A stretch of 5,669 nucleotides of DNA from CAZIWJ01 sp964542855 (lineage in GTDB: Bacteria > Bacteroidota > Bacteroidia > Cytophagales > Cyclobacteriaceae): contig CAZIWJ010000231.1 of NCBI GenBank assembly GCA_964542855.1, positions 1 to 5,669 of the forward strand, written 5' to 3'. The notes under the pieces were generated by a model. It did no database searches, was not told where the DNA came from, and saw nothing but the letters and a program-made list of their open reading frames with translations. A program made the translations under genes and the position numbers. This document shows positions 1-5,669 of this stretch, one piece after another (the first letter of the stretch is position 1; the number at the start of each line of letters is the position of its first letter).

Positions 1-231
1 AATCTTAATCCAATATACAATTCTTTTCTTTCTCTGGTGTTCGGTAACCGGCCGTACTTAGTCGGTTTTAGCACCAAACTGCAGTGAATTACAGCCTGCA
101 TATCCCATGCTGATTACCGATAAATTAAACAATATCCTATCTCTGTAAGTAATGAAGAGCGAGCCTGCTTTTCCTTTGCTACTTGCCGGGCTTTTGTTAA
201 ACCTTTTTATGAATTAAAACACCAGTAACCT
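1..231. other. Leader region upstream of the transporter gene, no supported gene
   Basis: No complete gene is visible here. Plus-strand frame 1 is open from the window edge to a TGA at 85-87 (28 codons, ending in residues PYLVGFSTKLQ), which could be the tail of a gene lying outside the window. A stretch this short is often open by chance, and it does not end in the aromatic residue typical of outer-membrane barrels. TATCTCTG at 138-145 is one mismatch from the Bacteroidota -7 element TAnnTTTG, but no matching -33 element sits at the expected distance. A minimal ATG-AAT-TAA frame lies at 209-217. I cannot assign a function to any of these. Confidence 0.4.
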
Positions 232-1116
232 TTGAATTTAAATACAACGCTGGTAATAATAGCCGCCCTGTGCTGGGGGCTGTCGGGCGGAATTGGCGGC
301 ATTTTAATGGATGACGGCTGGAATGCTTTCGTGGTGTCGTTGTACCGCGGAGGTATTGGCCTGCTGTTCGTTTCGGTATGGTTGGCACTAAAACCTAAGG
401 GAAACGGGCTGGCCACGCGGCGCCTTTGGAAATGGTCGATGCTGGCCGGACTGGGCGTTGCTGGTAACTTCGCTTTTTACTTCTTAAGTATTGCAGAAGG
501 TAGTGTGGCTGTGGCCGCCACCCTCATGTACTGCGCCCCGGTGTTTGTTTACCTGATTTCCTTTATACTAAAATTAGAAAAGCAAACCCCCGCAAAGTGG
601 ATGGCCATGGTGATGGTTTTAATTGGTATTGGCCTCCTCACCCAAATTTACAAGGTGGGTGCAGGCAACGTAACGTTGATTGCCGCAGGTGCTGGCCTGC
701 TTTCCGGCCTGTCGTACGCTGCCTTTATTTTCGGGTTCAAGTACGCGGCTCCACACGGCAGCCCGCAGGCTATTTTAGTGGTTACTTTTATTATTGTAGT
801 ACTTACTTTAAGCTTATTGAGTAATACTTCCCAAACTTACGCTGTATTGCAATCGGCCAGGCTGCCTCTGTTCATTACACTGGGCGTACTCGGCGCAGGC
901 TTGTCGTTCGTTTTTTACATCACTGGCCTGAACTATACTGCACCGGCAGTGGCTTCTATTTTAGCCATGGTTGAACCGGTTACTGCTTCTTTGTTTGGAG
1001 TAGTAGTGCTGAACGAACCCCTCACTACCATTCAGGTTTTCGGTATGGCCCTGATCCTGCTTACTGTAACCGGACTGAGTGTTTACTCAAGCCGAAGGAA
1101 GCGGCAACCGGTTTAA
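232..1116 (+). CDS. DMT superfamily transporter, EamA family (ten-helix permease)
   Basis: This is an inner-membrane permease of the drug/metabolite transporter superfamily. Members export or import amino acids, metabolites or drugs, and the substrate cannot be read from the sequence. The 294 residues form two tandem EamA repeats, about residues 5-138 and 149-285, with roughly ten hydrophobic helices near 5-25, 31-52, 67-87, 93-113, 121-140, 147-167, 178-197, 212-231, 238-260 and 266-286. Family signatures are CWG near residue 14, YCAPVFVYLIS at 100-110 ending repeat one, and VEPVTASLFGVVVLNEPL at 247-263 ending repeat two. The basic tail SSRRKRQPV fits a cytoplasmic C-terminus. The start is TTG at 232. 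An in-frame TAA lies at 226-228, and the first internal ATG (residue 26) would remove helix 1, so TTG is the best choice. The length is typical of the family, and the gene is transcribed alone. Confidence 0.93.
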   Translation: MNLNTTLVIIAALCWGLSGGIGGILMDDGWNAFVVSLYRGGIGLLFVSVWLALKPKGNGLATRRLWKWSMLAGLGVAGNFAFYFLSIAEGSVAVAATLMYCAPVFVYLISFILKLEKQTPAKWMAMVMVLIGIGLLTQIYKVGAGNVTLIAAGAGLLSGLSYAAFIFGFKYAAPHGSPQAILVVTFIIVVLTLSLLSNTSQTYAVLQSARLPLFITLGVLGAGLSFVFYITGLNYTAPAVASILAMVEPVTASLFGVVVLNEPLTTIQVFGMALILLTVTGLSVYSSRRKRQPV

Positions 1117-1164
1117 TGCCTTCTTTCTGGTTCACTAATAGTGGTTACCTGCATACAACCGGAT

Positions 1165-1205
1165 AATTGCCCGGGCAATGCTTTTGCGTTGCCTGGCAGG
1201 TAATT
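1165..1205 (+). terminator. Strong hairpin after the transporter gene, likely transcription terminator
   Basis: Plus-strand RNA can form a ten-pair inner stem, 1172-1181 with 1186-1195, closed by a UUUU loop and including two G-U pairs. After a three-base bulge (1196-1198) a further seven pairs join 1165-1171 to 1199-1205. The G-U pairs become A-C mismatches on the minus strand, so the structure favours plus-strand transcripts, matching the transporter that ends 49 bases upstream. The trailing U-rich run (UUUCUCC) is weak. It lies between convergent genes. A perfect 14-base palindrome, ATTGCCCGGGCAAT, at 1166-1179 is part of the left arm and is an alternative fold. Confidence 0.55.
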
Positions 1206-1261
1206 TCTCCTGATGTAAGTTCGGTTAGTTTGCAGCGGGTGGCACTTGCCATTTAATTTCA

Positions 1262-1813
1262 TTACTGTTCCTTCCGCCTGCGTAGCCAGTTTTTAACGCC
1301 CTTTCGGGCCAGGTTCAGGGCAACGTACGCGCTAATAAGCGCAAGCACAATGATAATCAGGTTGTTGTACTGCATCAGGTTAATAAGGTATCCCGTTTGC
1401 TTATTAACCTGTTTTTCCACGAACATGAGGAAAGCCGGCACACTAACGGGAATTAACACTGCTATTCCTGATGCAATGAAAAGGATGTATTTGAGATCCT
1501 GCCAGTCGATCGTTCCCGACGGAATAAATAAGTCTTTCAGGTGGATGGGAGTCGATTCTTCCGTTGCCTTTTGGTACACATAATCATTCCAGTGAAACAA
1601 CTGGGGGCCGAGTTTCACCCGGTCGCCCGCAAACAGTTCGGTTTTTCCTTTAATGGCATCTCCGTTTACGTACGTACCGAAAGTAGAGCCGAGGTCTTCG
1701 ATGAAGATCCGATCCCGGTCACGAATTAGCAGGGCATGGTGCTCGGCGATGTATTTTCCTCCGAAGATAATATCTGATAATTTACTCGAACCGACAGACC
1801 AGAATAGCGACAT
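1262..1813 (-). CDS. FHA-like domain protein with two C-terminal membrane helices
   Basis: The protein has 183 residues. Residues 1-80 resemble a forkhead-associated domain, a fold that usually binds phosphothreonine peptides in Ser/Thr-kinase signalling. Visible FHA features are SDII (13-16), HHA (25-27), EDLGST (39-44), GTYVNG (46-51) and AGDRVKLG (62-69). The positions that contact phosphopeptide are changed: the Arg after the first Gly is Ser9, the Ser of the S-x-x-H motif is Ala23, and the Asn of TNGT is Phe45. Only seven residues precede Gly8, so the first strands of a normal FHA domain are missing. An in-frame TGA four codons before the ATG rules out a simple extension. Hydrophobic helices lie at about 109-132 and 148-168, and the tail is strongly basic (KNWLRRRK). 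This suggests a cytoplasmic FHA part and a short periplasmic loop. The fold call is good; phosphopeptide binding is doubtful. Confidence 0.85.
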   Translation of the reverse strand: MSLFWSVGSSKLSDIIFGGKYIAEHHALLIRDRDRIFIEDLGSTFGTYVNGDAIKGKTELFAGDRVKLGPQLFHWNDYVYQKATEESTPIHLKDLFIPSGTIDWQDLKYILFIASGIAVLIPVSVPAFLMFVEKQVNKQTGYLINLMQYNNLIIIVLALISAYVALNLARKGVKNWLRRRKEQ

Positions 1814-1852
1814 GTTGTTACTTCAGAGGATACAAACCGGTAAGTAAACCCA

Positions 1853-1866
1853 AAAACAGCTGTTTT
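1853..1866. promoter_or_regulatory. Perfect 14-base palindrome upstream of the FHA-like gene
   Basis: AAAACAGCTGTTTT is a perfect palindrome about 40 bases before the ATG of the minus-strand FHA-like gene. That placement would suit a dimeric regulator's operator. No second copy was seen in the window and no regulator gene is adjacent, so the role is only a guess. Confidence 0.22.
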
Positions 1867-2037
1867 GATTCCGCTGGCTTCCTGCTTTTACCGGAGCAGG
1901 GCAGGGGACATTGAAGGTTCCATACTCACCATTAACTTACTCATTAGTAGTGAGATTCCCCTTTTCCAGGCTGTAACGCTTCCCTGCAAGTTAGCCGGGT
2001 TGTGAACTACAAACATTATTCGCTTACCGTTAAGCTT

Positions 2038-2904
2038 TTAGAGGCCTTCGTTTTCTTTTAAGCTTATTCTGGTTGCTTCACGCCCCATTTCTATCAGTTC
2101 TTCTGCTTTGTAGAAGTCGTACATATCACAGCTATACCGTGATGTTTCTATTAGGATGTCGGGGGGGTTATTTTTAAGCGATAGCTGCACCATTTCATCC
2201 CTCATCAGTTCAAATGATATATTCAGGATATCGAAATAACTTAAGTTGTCATTTTTATCGTTGGGGAATAATTCGCTCAGGTTCTCATTAAACTTATCGA
2301 GGGTCCTTTGATAAAAAGATTGCTCTTTCGCTTTTTCCTGTTTCTTTTCGGGCACAGGGATGTCTGCGTTTACATTAACTGCAACCAGCAGATCATGGTC
2401 TATTCGCCGTGCGTGAACGAGGGGAATATTATTTACCACCCCTCCATCAACGAATATCGAACCTTTACTTTTCACGGGTGTGATAACGTTTGGAATTGAT
2501 ACCGATGCCCGCATTGCACTGTACAGGCTCCCTTCTGTGAAAAGCACTTCCTTTCTACTCATTAATTCAGTGGCGGTTGCCGAAAACCGGATGGGTAAGT
2601 CCTGAATTTGATGATCGGGGATGATGGCAGACAATTCTTCAAACACCTTATCTCCTTTAATGAAGCCACTATCAAAAAGTGTGAAGTCTACTAAATTAAA
2701 AACGTCGACTTTATCCAGGTTTAAAATCCATTTTTTAAACTCGTTCATTTTTCCAGCTGCATAAATTCCACCAACTACGGCTCCCATAGAAGTCCCTGTT
2801 ATTGAGTGGATGCTGAAGCCCTGCGCTTCCAACTCTTCCAAAACCCCTACGTGTGCGATGCCCCTTGCACCTCCCCCGGATAAAACTAAAGAAACCTTCT
2901 TCAT
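2038..2904 (-). CDS. Patatin-like phospholipase, RssA/YlbK type
   Basis: This is a predicted cytoplasmic serine lipid acyl hydrolase of the bacterial patatin family. Such enzymes cleave acyl chains from phospholipids through a Ser-Asp dyad. All hallmarks are intact in the 288 residues. They are the oxyanion-hole loop GGGARG (10-15) followed by AHVGVLEEL, the nucleophile elbow GTSMG (37-41) with Ser39, SVSIP (134-138) and the DGG motif (153-155) with Asp153, followed by NNIPL. The C-terminal part ends in a helix (FYKAEELIEMGREA) typical of the short RssA-like subgroup. There is no signal peptide, membrane helix or barrel domain, which separates it from PlpD-type secreted patatins. The start is ATG with no clear ribosome site. 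A run of seven G (2161-2167, C on the coding strand) falls in the Asn-Pro-Pro-Asp codons near the C-terminus. It stands alone, 224 bases from the FHA-like gene downstream. The native substrate is unknown. Confidence 0.95.
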   Translation of the reverse strand: MKKVSLVLSGGGARGIAHVGVLEELEAQGFSIHSITGTSMGAVVGGIYAAGKMNEFKKWILNLDKVDVFNLVDFTLFDSGFIKGDKVFEELSAIIPDHQIQDLPIRFSATATELMSRKEVLFTEGSLYSAMRASVSIPNVITPVKSKGSIFVDGGVVNNIPLVHARRIDHDLLVAVNVNADIPVPEKKQEKAKEQSFYQRTLDKFNENLSELFPNDKNDNLSYFDILNISFELMRDEMVQLSLKNNPPDILIETSRYSCDMYDFYKAEELIEMGREATRISLKENEGL

Positions 2905-3259
2905 GTGATTTGCAATTTATATCAGGTACCAATTTGTTAATCTAAGAAAAAAACAGGGTTTATTTGTGCAGGGTGTTAAATATGGTGGTTGAATGTAACG
3001 CCCGGCTAAGCTCCATCGGCTTTGCCTTTTACATTCTTCAGGAATACCAGATTAAATTACGCATTGCAAATAACCTTTCCAGCCAATGCTAGGGCGATTC
3101 TGGTCTATCTTTATCTGAAAATGTTCAAGGGTACAAATCGCATAAACTGCCGTCGATTCGTAATTCTGCCCAACGAATTAATTAATCGCCAGGCAATGTT
3201 GCGCTTCTATTTTACTCAAATTAGCACCTGGCAGAAGGACCACCAGCGGAATGTTGAAA
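2905..3259. other. 355-base intergenic region, no supported gene
   Basis: The region lies between the start of the patatin gene and the end of the glycosidase gene, both on the minus strand. It should hold the patatin promoter, but I could not identify a convincing Bacteroidota -33/-7 pair. One imperfect hairpin is present: 3004-3011 pairs with 3019-3026 (seven of eight positions, seven-base loop), followed by TTTT on the plus strand. A T-only run of seven lies upstream of the patatin start on the coding strand, around 2946-2952. A plus-strand open frame from TTG at 3022 runs into the glycosidase gene antisense and does not look like a real protein. Confidence 0.5.
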
Positions 3260-4078
3260 CTAGCGAACCACCAGAATATTGGCTACTTTCCGCTCCCCTT
3301 CATGATCGAATTGTTTATTGTCTGAAGGATGGTTAACCACCCCCCGTTGGTCTGCACCCAACCACATAGTGGTAGATCCGCCACCGTCGAGGTTGATGGC
3401 TTCGTGGCAACCCATTTGCTGCATAAGCGCCGTTAGTTCGGGTAGTGTCATGCCGGCAGCTTGTTTGTGCCGCCCGTCTACCGTAACCAGTAAAACAGTA
3501 TTTCGGTCTGTTATCCCCAGGCAGGTGCGGGGATGCCGTTTATGCACGAAAGACTGGCTTTCGGCCAGCGGTTGAGGCTGACCTTCATCCAGGAGCAGGG
3601 AGCCCGTAATCAGTACATCGTCGTATTTGCGTTTTTCGTAGCGGGCATAGTTGCCCGCCATTTCTACTTCCAGCCGACCGCTGCGTTTAATTAAAAGGGC
3701 TCCATTAAGTATGTCAGTAACTTTCCACTGACTGGTATCGGTGGCAGGTAACTGACCGTCTACTTTAATGAAAGCCACCGACCCCCCTTTTTTCATATCA
3801 AAAAAACCGGCATTTACCGCGCCCAGGGCCCCTACGGCCCGGGCCATTTCACTGGTGGGCTGGCTTTCCTCTGCTTCGTACACCAGCGTGAGTTCGCGCT
3901 TTTTTAGGTTGGCCTTCAGCACGCTTATAAATTGTGGCGCATTGAACAACTCCGTATCGGCACGCCACCATTCCAGCCCTTCGGCTACAGTTTCCTTCTC
4001 CCAGTTAATGGTCGTTTGAGCGAAAAGTTGGAAACTTAAAAGGAGGAGAGTGCAAGTAACCGGTACATTTTTGAACAT
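3260..4078 (-). CDS. Secreted phosphodiester glycosidase family protein (NAGPA domain)
   Basis: The family is named for the mammalian lysosomal uncovering enzyme, which removes GlcNAc from a phosphodiester. Bacterial members are thought to hydrolyse sugar phosphodiesters, possibly in cell-wall or extracellular polymers, and the substrate here is unknown. The 272-residue product starts with a signal peptide: hydrophobic core about residues 8-19 (TCTLLLLSFQLF) and a likely signal peptidase I site after FAQ at 21. No lipobox is seen, so a soluble periplasmic or secreted protein is expected. Domain motifs in order are VNAGFFD (88-94), HPRTCLGI (182-189), LLVTVDGR (196-203), GMTLPELTALMQQMG (209-223), the signature INLDGGGST (228-236), VVNHPSD (247-253) and GERKVANILVV (261-271). 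I chose ATG at 4076-4078. An in-frame TTG at 4130-4132 would put 18 polar residues before the signal peptide. An A6G6 run (3782-3793) encodes Lys-Lys-Gly-Gly, and the reading frame is intact across it. Confidence 0.92.
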   Translation of the reverse strand: MFKNVPVTCTLLLLSFQLFAQTTINWEKETVAEGLEWWRADTELFNAPQFISVLKANLKKRELTLVYEAEESQPTSEMARAVGALGAVNAGFFDMKKGGSVAFIKVDGQLPATDTSQWKVTDILNGALLIKRSGRLEVEMAGNYARYEKRKYDDVLITGSLLLDEGQPQPLAESQSFVHKRHPRTCLGITDRNTVLLVTVDGRHKQAAGMTLPELTALMQQMGCHEAINLDGGGSTTMWLGADQRGVVNHPSDNKQFDHEGERKVANILVVR

Positions 4079-4180
4079 TAGGCTTGTACCGGGGAATGAA
4101 TGTTGATTTTTATGGTTCGGTGAGAAACGCAAGTCGACCGATTTTGTCGTTTCCCGGTCTTCAGTTGCGCCCGGGCAGTA

Positions 4181-4280
4181 NNNNNNNNNNNNNNNNNNNN
4201 NNNNNNNNNNNNNNNNNNNNNNNNNNNNNNNNNNNNNNNNNNNNNNNNNNNNNNNNNNNNNNNNNNNNNNNNNNNNNNNN
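4181..4280. other. Assembly gap of 100 N
   Basis: Exactly 100 undetermined bases, the conventional placeholder for a scaffold gap of unknown length. The true distance between the glycosidase promoter region and the MalY-like gene is therefore unknown, and a repeat or additional genes may be hidden here. Confidence 0.97.
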
Positions 4281-4281
4281 A

Positions 4282-4338
4282 TTCATAGCTTTCTGAATCA
4301 ATTTCTTCAATGATGAATAATATTATGTCCTGATCCAA
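4282..4338 (-). CDS. Possible 5' end of a small gene downstream of the MalY-like gene, cut by the gap
   Basis: Starting at TTG (4336-4338) on the minus strand, 19 codons are open up to the gap and read roughly LDQDIILFIIEEIDSESYE, with Met at the start if it is used. The start lies 14 bases after the MalY-like stop codon, and AGAGGTG, a Shine-Dalgarno-like sequence, lies eight bases before it. That spacing would suit a co-transcribed gene. The mix of hydrophobic and acidic residues is protein-like, but 19 codons can be open by chance and the family is not recognisable. It may equally be non-coding. Confidence 0.25.
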
Positions 4339-4352
4339 GCACGTTTCACCTC

Positions 4353-5516
4353 TTATGTGATGTCAGGTACTGCTTTTACTATTTTTTTTATCGCGCTGGT
4401 CACCTTTTTGTTAGAAGTTGCAATGTTCATTCTCATAAATAGTGCGCCTTCACGGCCAAACCAATGCCCGGCGTTGAGTCCGACGCCAGCGTTATCCGTT
4501 AAATGGGTAAACATCTCTTTAGTGTCTTTGTAAACATTTCTAAAGTCTAGCCACACCTGGTAAGTCCCTTCAGGTTTTATTAACTCAATGTTTGAATGTG
4601 CTAATTCTGTTTCTACGCTGTCAATATTATGTTCAACGGCATGTATTACTTCTTTCAACCAGGCCCCCCCCTGATTGTAAGCCGTTTCCATAGCAACTCG
4701 CGTTAGGGCATTGGTCCTTCCTAAATTATACTTTTTAAATGTTTCAGCGATGAGGCTTTTAACATCTTTGTTGGGAACGATAGCCATAGAATCAGATATA
4801 CCGCAAAGATTAAACGTTTTAGCCTCAGAGGTACAAACGATTATTTTGTCATAATCATTAATGAAATGTAAGGCAGAAGTGAACTGATTGCCGAAAAGGA
4901 TAATATCTTTATGTATTTCATCTGAAACGAGAAGCAAATCATTTTCTTTACAAATCTTAACAATTCGGCTTAATTCTTCTTTCGTCCAAACCCTGCCAAC
5001 TGGATTGTGAGGGTTGCAAATAATCAGCACCTTATTGTTTTCTATTTTTGCTTTTTCTTCCAGGTCCTGAAAGTCGATTTGGTACTGTTTTTCATTAAGT
5101 ATAAGTGGATTCTTTACAATTCTGCGTTTGGTGCTTCTTATTACATCACGAAATTCCATGTACACTGGCGGTTGTATAATTATGCCATTGCTTTCTGATG
5201 TGAAGTTTTCAATTACAATAGAAATAGTAGTTATAATGCTCGGGCTAAAAATTAAGTGATTTCTGTTTAAGTTAATTCCGTAATTAAAATGAAACCATTT
5301 TTGTTGAGCAGCAAAGAAAGAGTCAGGTTTGTATTCATAACCAAAACCTGAATTTGAAATGCGGTTTTTTAAGGATTCCTGTATTGGTTTTGCAACCTCA
5401 AATTCCATGTCAGCCACCCAAAATGGCAGAATGTCCTTATTTCCAAATAAGGGTTCCAGTGTTTTCGGATTGGTTTTGGTAAGGGGTAATTCCTCTAACT
5501 TGCTGTCAATTTTCAT
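4353..5516 (-). CDS. MalY/PatB family PLP-dependent C-S lyase or aminotransferase
   Basis: This is a fold-type I PLP enzyme of the MalY/PatB group. Members cleave cystathionine or other cysteine conjugates to a thiol, pyruvate and ammonia, and some act as aminotransferases. It is predicted to be cytoplasmic. The 387-residue length is normal. The subgroup marker PFWVADMEFEVAKPI spans 31-45. Other family motifs are PPVY with Tyr119, CNPHNPVGR (167-175) with Asn171, SDEIHKDI (198-205) with Asp199 for the pyridine nitrogen, SEAKTFNLCGI (230-240) with Lys233 as the PLP lysine, and MRMNIA (361-366) with Arg362 for substrate carboxylate. All expected catalytic residues are present, so it should be active. 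The start is ATG with no clear ribosome site. The coding sequence is noticeably AT-rich over most of its 5' part and GC-rich near the 3' end, unlike the more even transporter and glycosidase genes. A run of eight G on the coding strand (4664-4671) encodes part of Gln-Gly-Gly-Ala. Cystathionine beta-lyase is the usual annotation, but the substrate is not determined. Confidence 0.93.
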   Translation of the reverse strand: MKIDSKLEELPLTKTNPKTLEPLFGNKDILPFWVADMEFEVAKPIQESLKNRISNSGFGYEYKPDSFFAAQQKWFHFNYGINLNRNHLIFSPSIITTISIVIENFTSESNGIIIQPPVYMEFRDVIRSTKRRIVKNPLILNEKQYQIDFQDLEEKAKIENNKVLIICNPHNPVGRVWTKEELSRIVKICKENDLLLVSDEIHKDIILFGNQFTSALHFINDYDKIIVCTSEAKTFNLCGISDSMAIVPNKDVKSLIAETFKKYNLGRTNALTRVAMETAYNQGGAWLKEVIHAVEHNIDSVETELAHSNIELIKPEGTYQVWLDFRNVYKDTKEMFTHLTDNAGVGLNAGHWFGREGALFMRMNIATSNKKVTSAIKKIVKAVPDIT

Positions 5517-5530
5517 TGTATGCTTACGTT

Positions 5531-5639
5531 GTGGTTAACAGTTTGCGTGTATACCCTGTGGCGGTTCTCGAAGCACTGGCTTTTTGCATGGCAACCCGGT
5601 TACCTGAAATTACTAATTTCTCCGCAATAAGTTATGTGC
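5531..5639. repeat. Two-block inverted repeat resembling an integron attC site
   Basis: Two short blocks are inverted at matching spacing. TAAC at 5536-5539 pairs with GTTA at 5631-5634, and TTGCG at 5543-5547 pairs with CGCAA at 5623-5627. On each side exactly three unpaired bases separate the blocks. The outer bases add one C-G and two G-T pairs. The seven-base direct repeat CGTTGTG flanks the structure at 5527-5533 and 5639-5645. The R-box, spacer, L-box order around a variable centre of about 75 bases is the layout of integron attC sites, and its edge lies about 15 bases before the MalY-like start, where cassette genes begin. The outer boxes do not fit RYYYAAC/GTTRRRY exactly and no integrase is in the window. 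A chance repeat or a small mobile repeat is also possible. Confidence 0.33.
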
Positions 5640-5669
5640 GTTGTGAGGCGCTGTTTTTTCTTCTTTTAC

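Noticed and set aside
1..87. Open plus-strand frame at the window edge as the tail of an outer-membrane protein
   Set aside because: Twenty-eight codons open to the edge is weak evidence, and the last residue is Gln rather than the usual aromatic. It is noted in the leader entry but not called as a gene.
1888..2016. 42-codon minus-strand open frame in the spacer between the patatin and FHA-like genes
   Set aside because: It is short, has no ribosome site, no recognisable motif and no protein-like pattern, and could be open by chance.
2022..2035. Five-pair hairpin (GCTTA/TAAGC) just after the patatin stop as its terminator
   Set aside because: The stem is short, and the T-rich run follows it on the plus strand, the wrong direction for the minus-strand patatin gene.
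3004..3026. Hairpin followed by TTTT as an intrinsic terminator
   Set aside because: It has a mismatch and a short U-run, and it points in the plus direction where no upstream gene needs termination.
3022..3336. 104-codon plus-strand open frame between the patatin and glycosidase genes
   Set aside because: It starts with TTG, overlaps the well-supported glycosidase gene antisense, and its translation shows no recognisable domain, signal or membrane pattern.
4084..4338. Open frames spanning the N run
   Set aside because: Their length is created by the undetermined bases, so only the 19 real codons at 4282-4338 were considered.
1262..5516. The four minus-strand genes as one operon or a single new system
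   Set aside because: Spacers of 224 and 355 bases and an assembly gap separate them, and their families (FHA-like, patatin, NAGPA, MalY) have no known shared pathway.

Overview
The window looks like a chromosomal fragment from a Bacteroidota bacterium, possibly of the Chitinophagaceae type. This placement is inference. It rests on moderate GC, long intergenic spacers, genes without clear Shine-Dalgarno sequences, a signal peptide ending in FAQ, and the mix of protein families. The assembly contains one run of exactly 100 N (4181-4280), so the order and distance across that point are uncertain.

Layout from left to right: a non-coding leader (1-231); a plus-strand ten-helix DMT/EamA transporter (232-1116) followed by a strong RNA hairpin; then four genes on the minus strand. 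These are a membrane-anchored FHA-like protein (1262-1813), an RssA-type patatin phospholipase (2038-2904), a secreted phosphodiester glycosidase of the NAGPA family (3260-4078) and, beyond the gap, a MalY/PatB-type PLP-dependent C-S lyase or aminotransferase (4353-5516). A short open stretch directly after the MalY-like gene (4282-4338) may be the start of another gene cut off by the gap.

The four minus-strand genes are separated by 220-360 bases or by the gap, so they do not look like one tight operon. No shared pathway is evident, and I read most of the window as ordinary housekeeping and accessory genes.

Three points deserve a second look. The FHA-like domain lacks the residues that normally contact phosphothreonine, and it lacks the first strands of the fold. 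A roughly 109-base two-block inverted repeat just upstream of the MalY-like gene resembles an integron attC site in its architecture. The sequence around the gap is unresolved. I did not find a convincing new multi-gene system.
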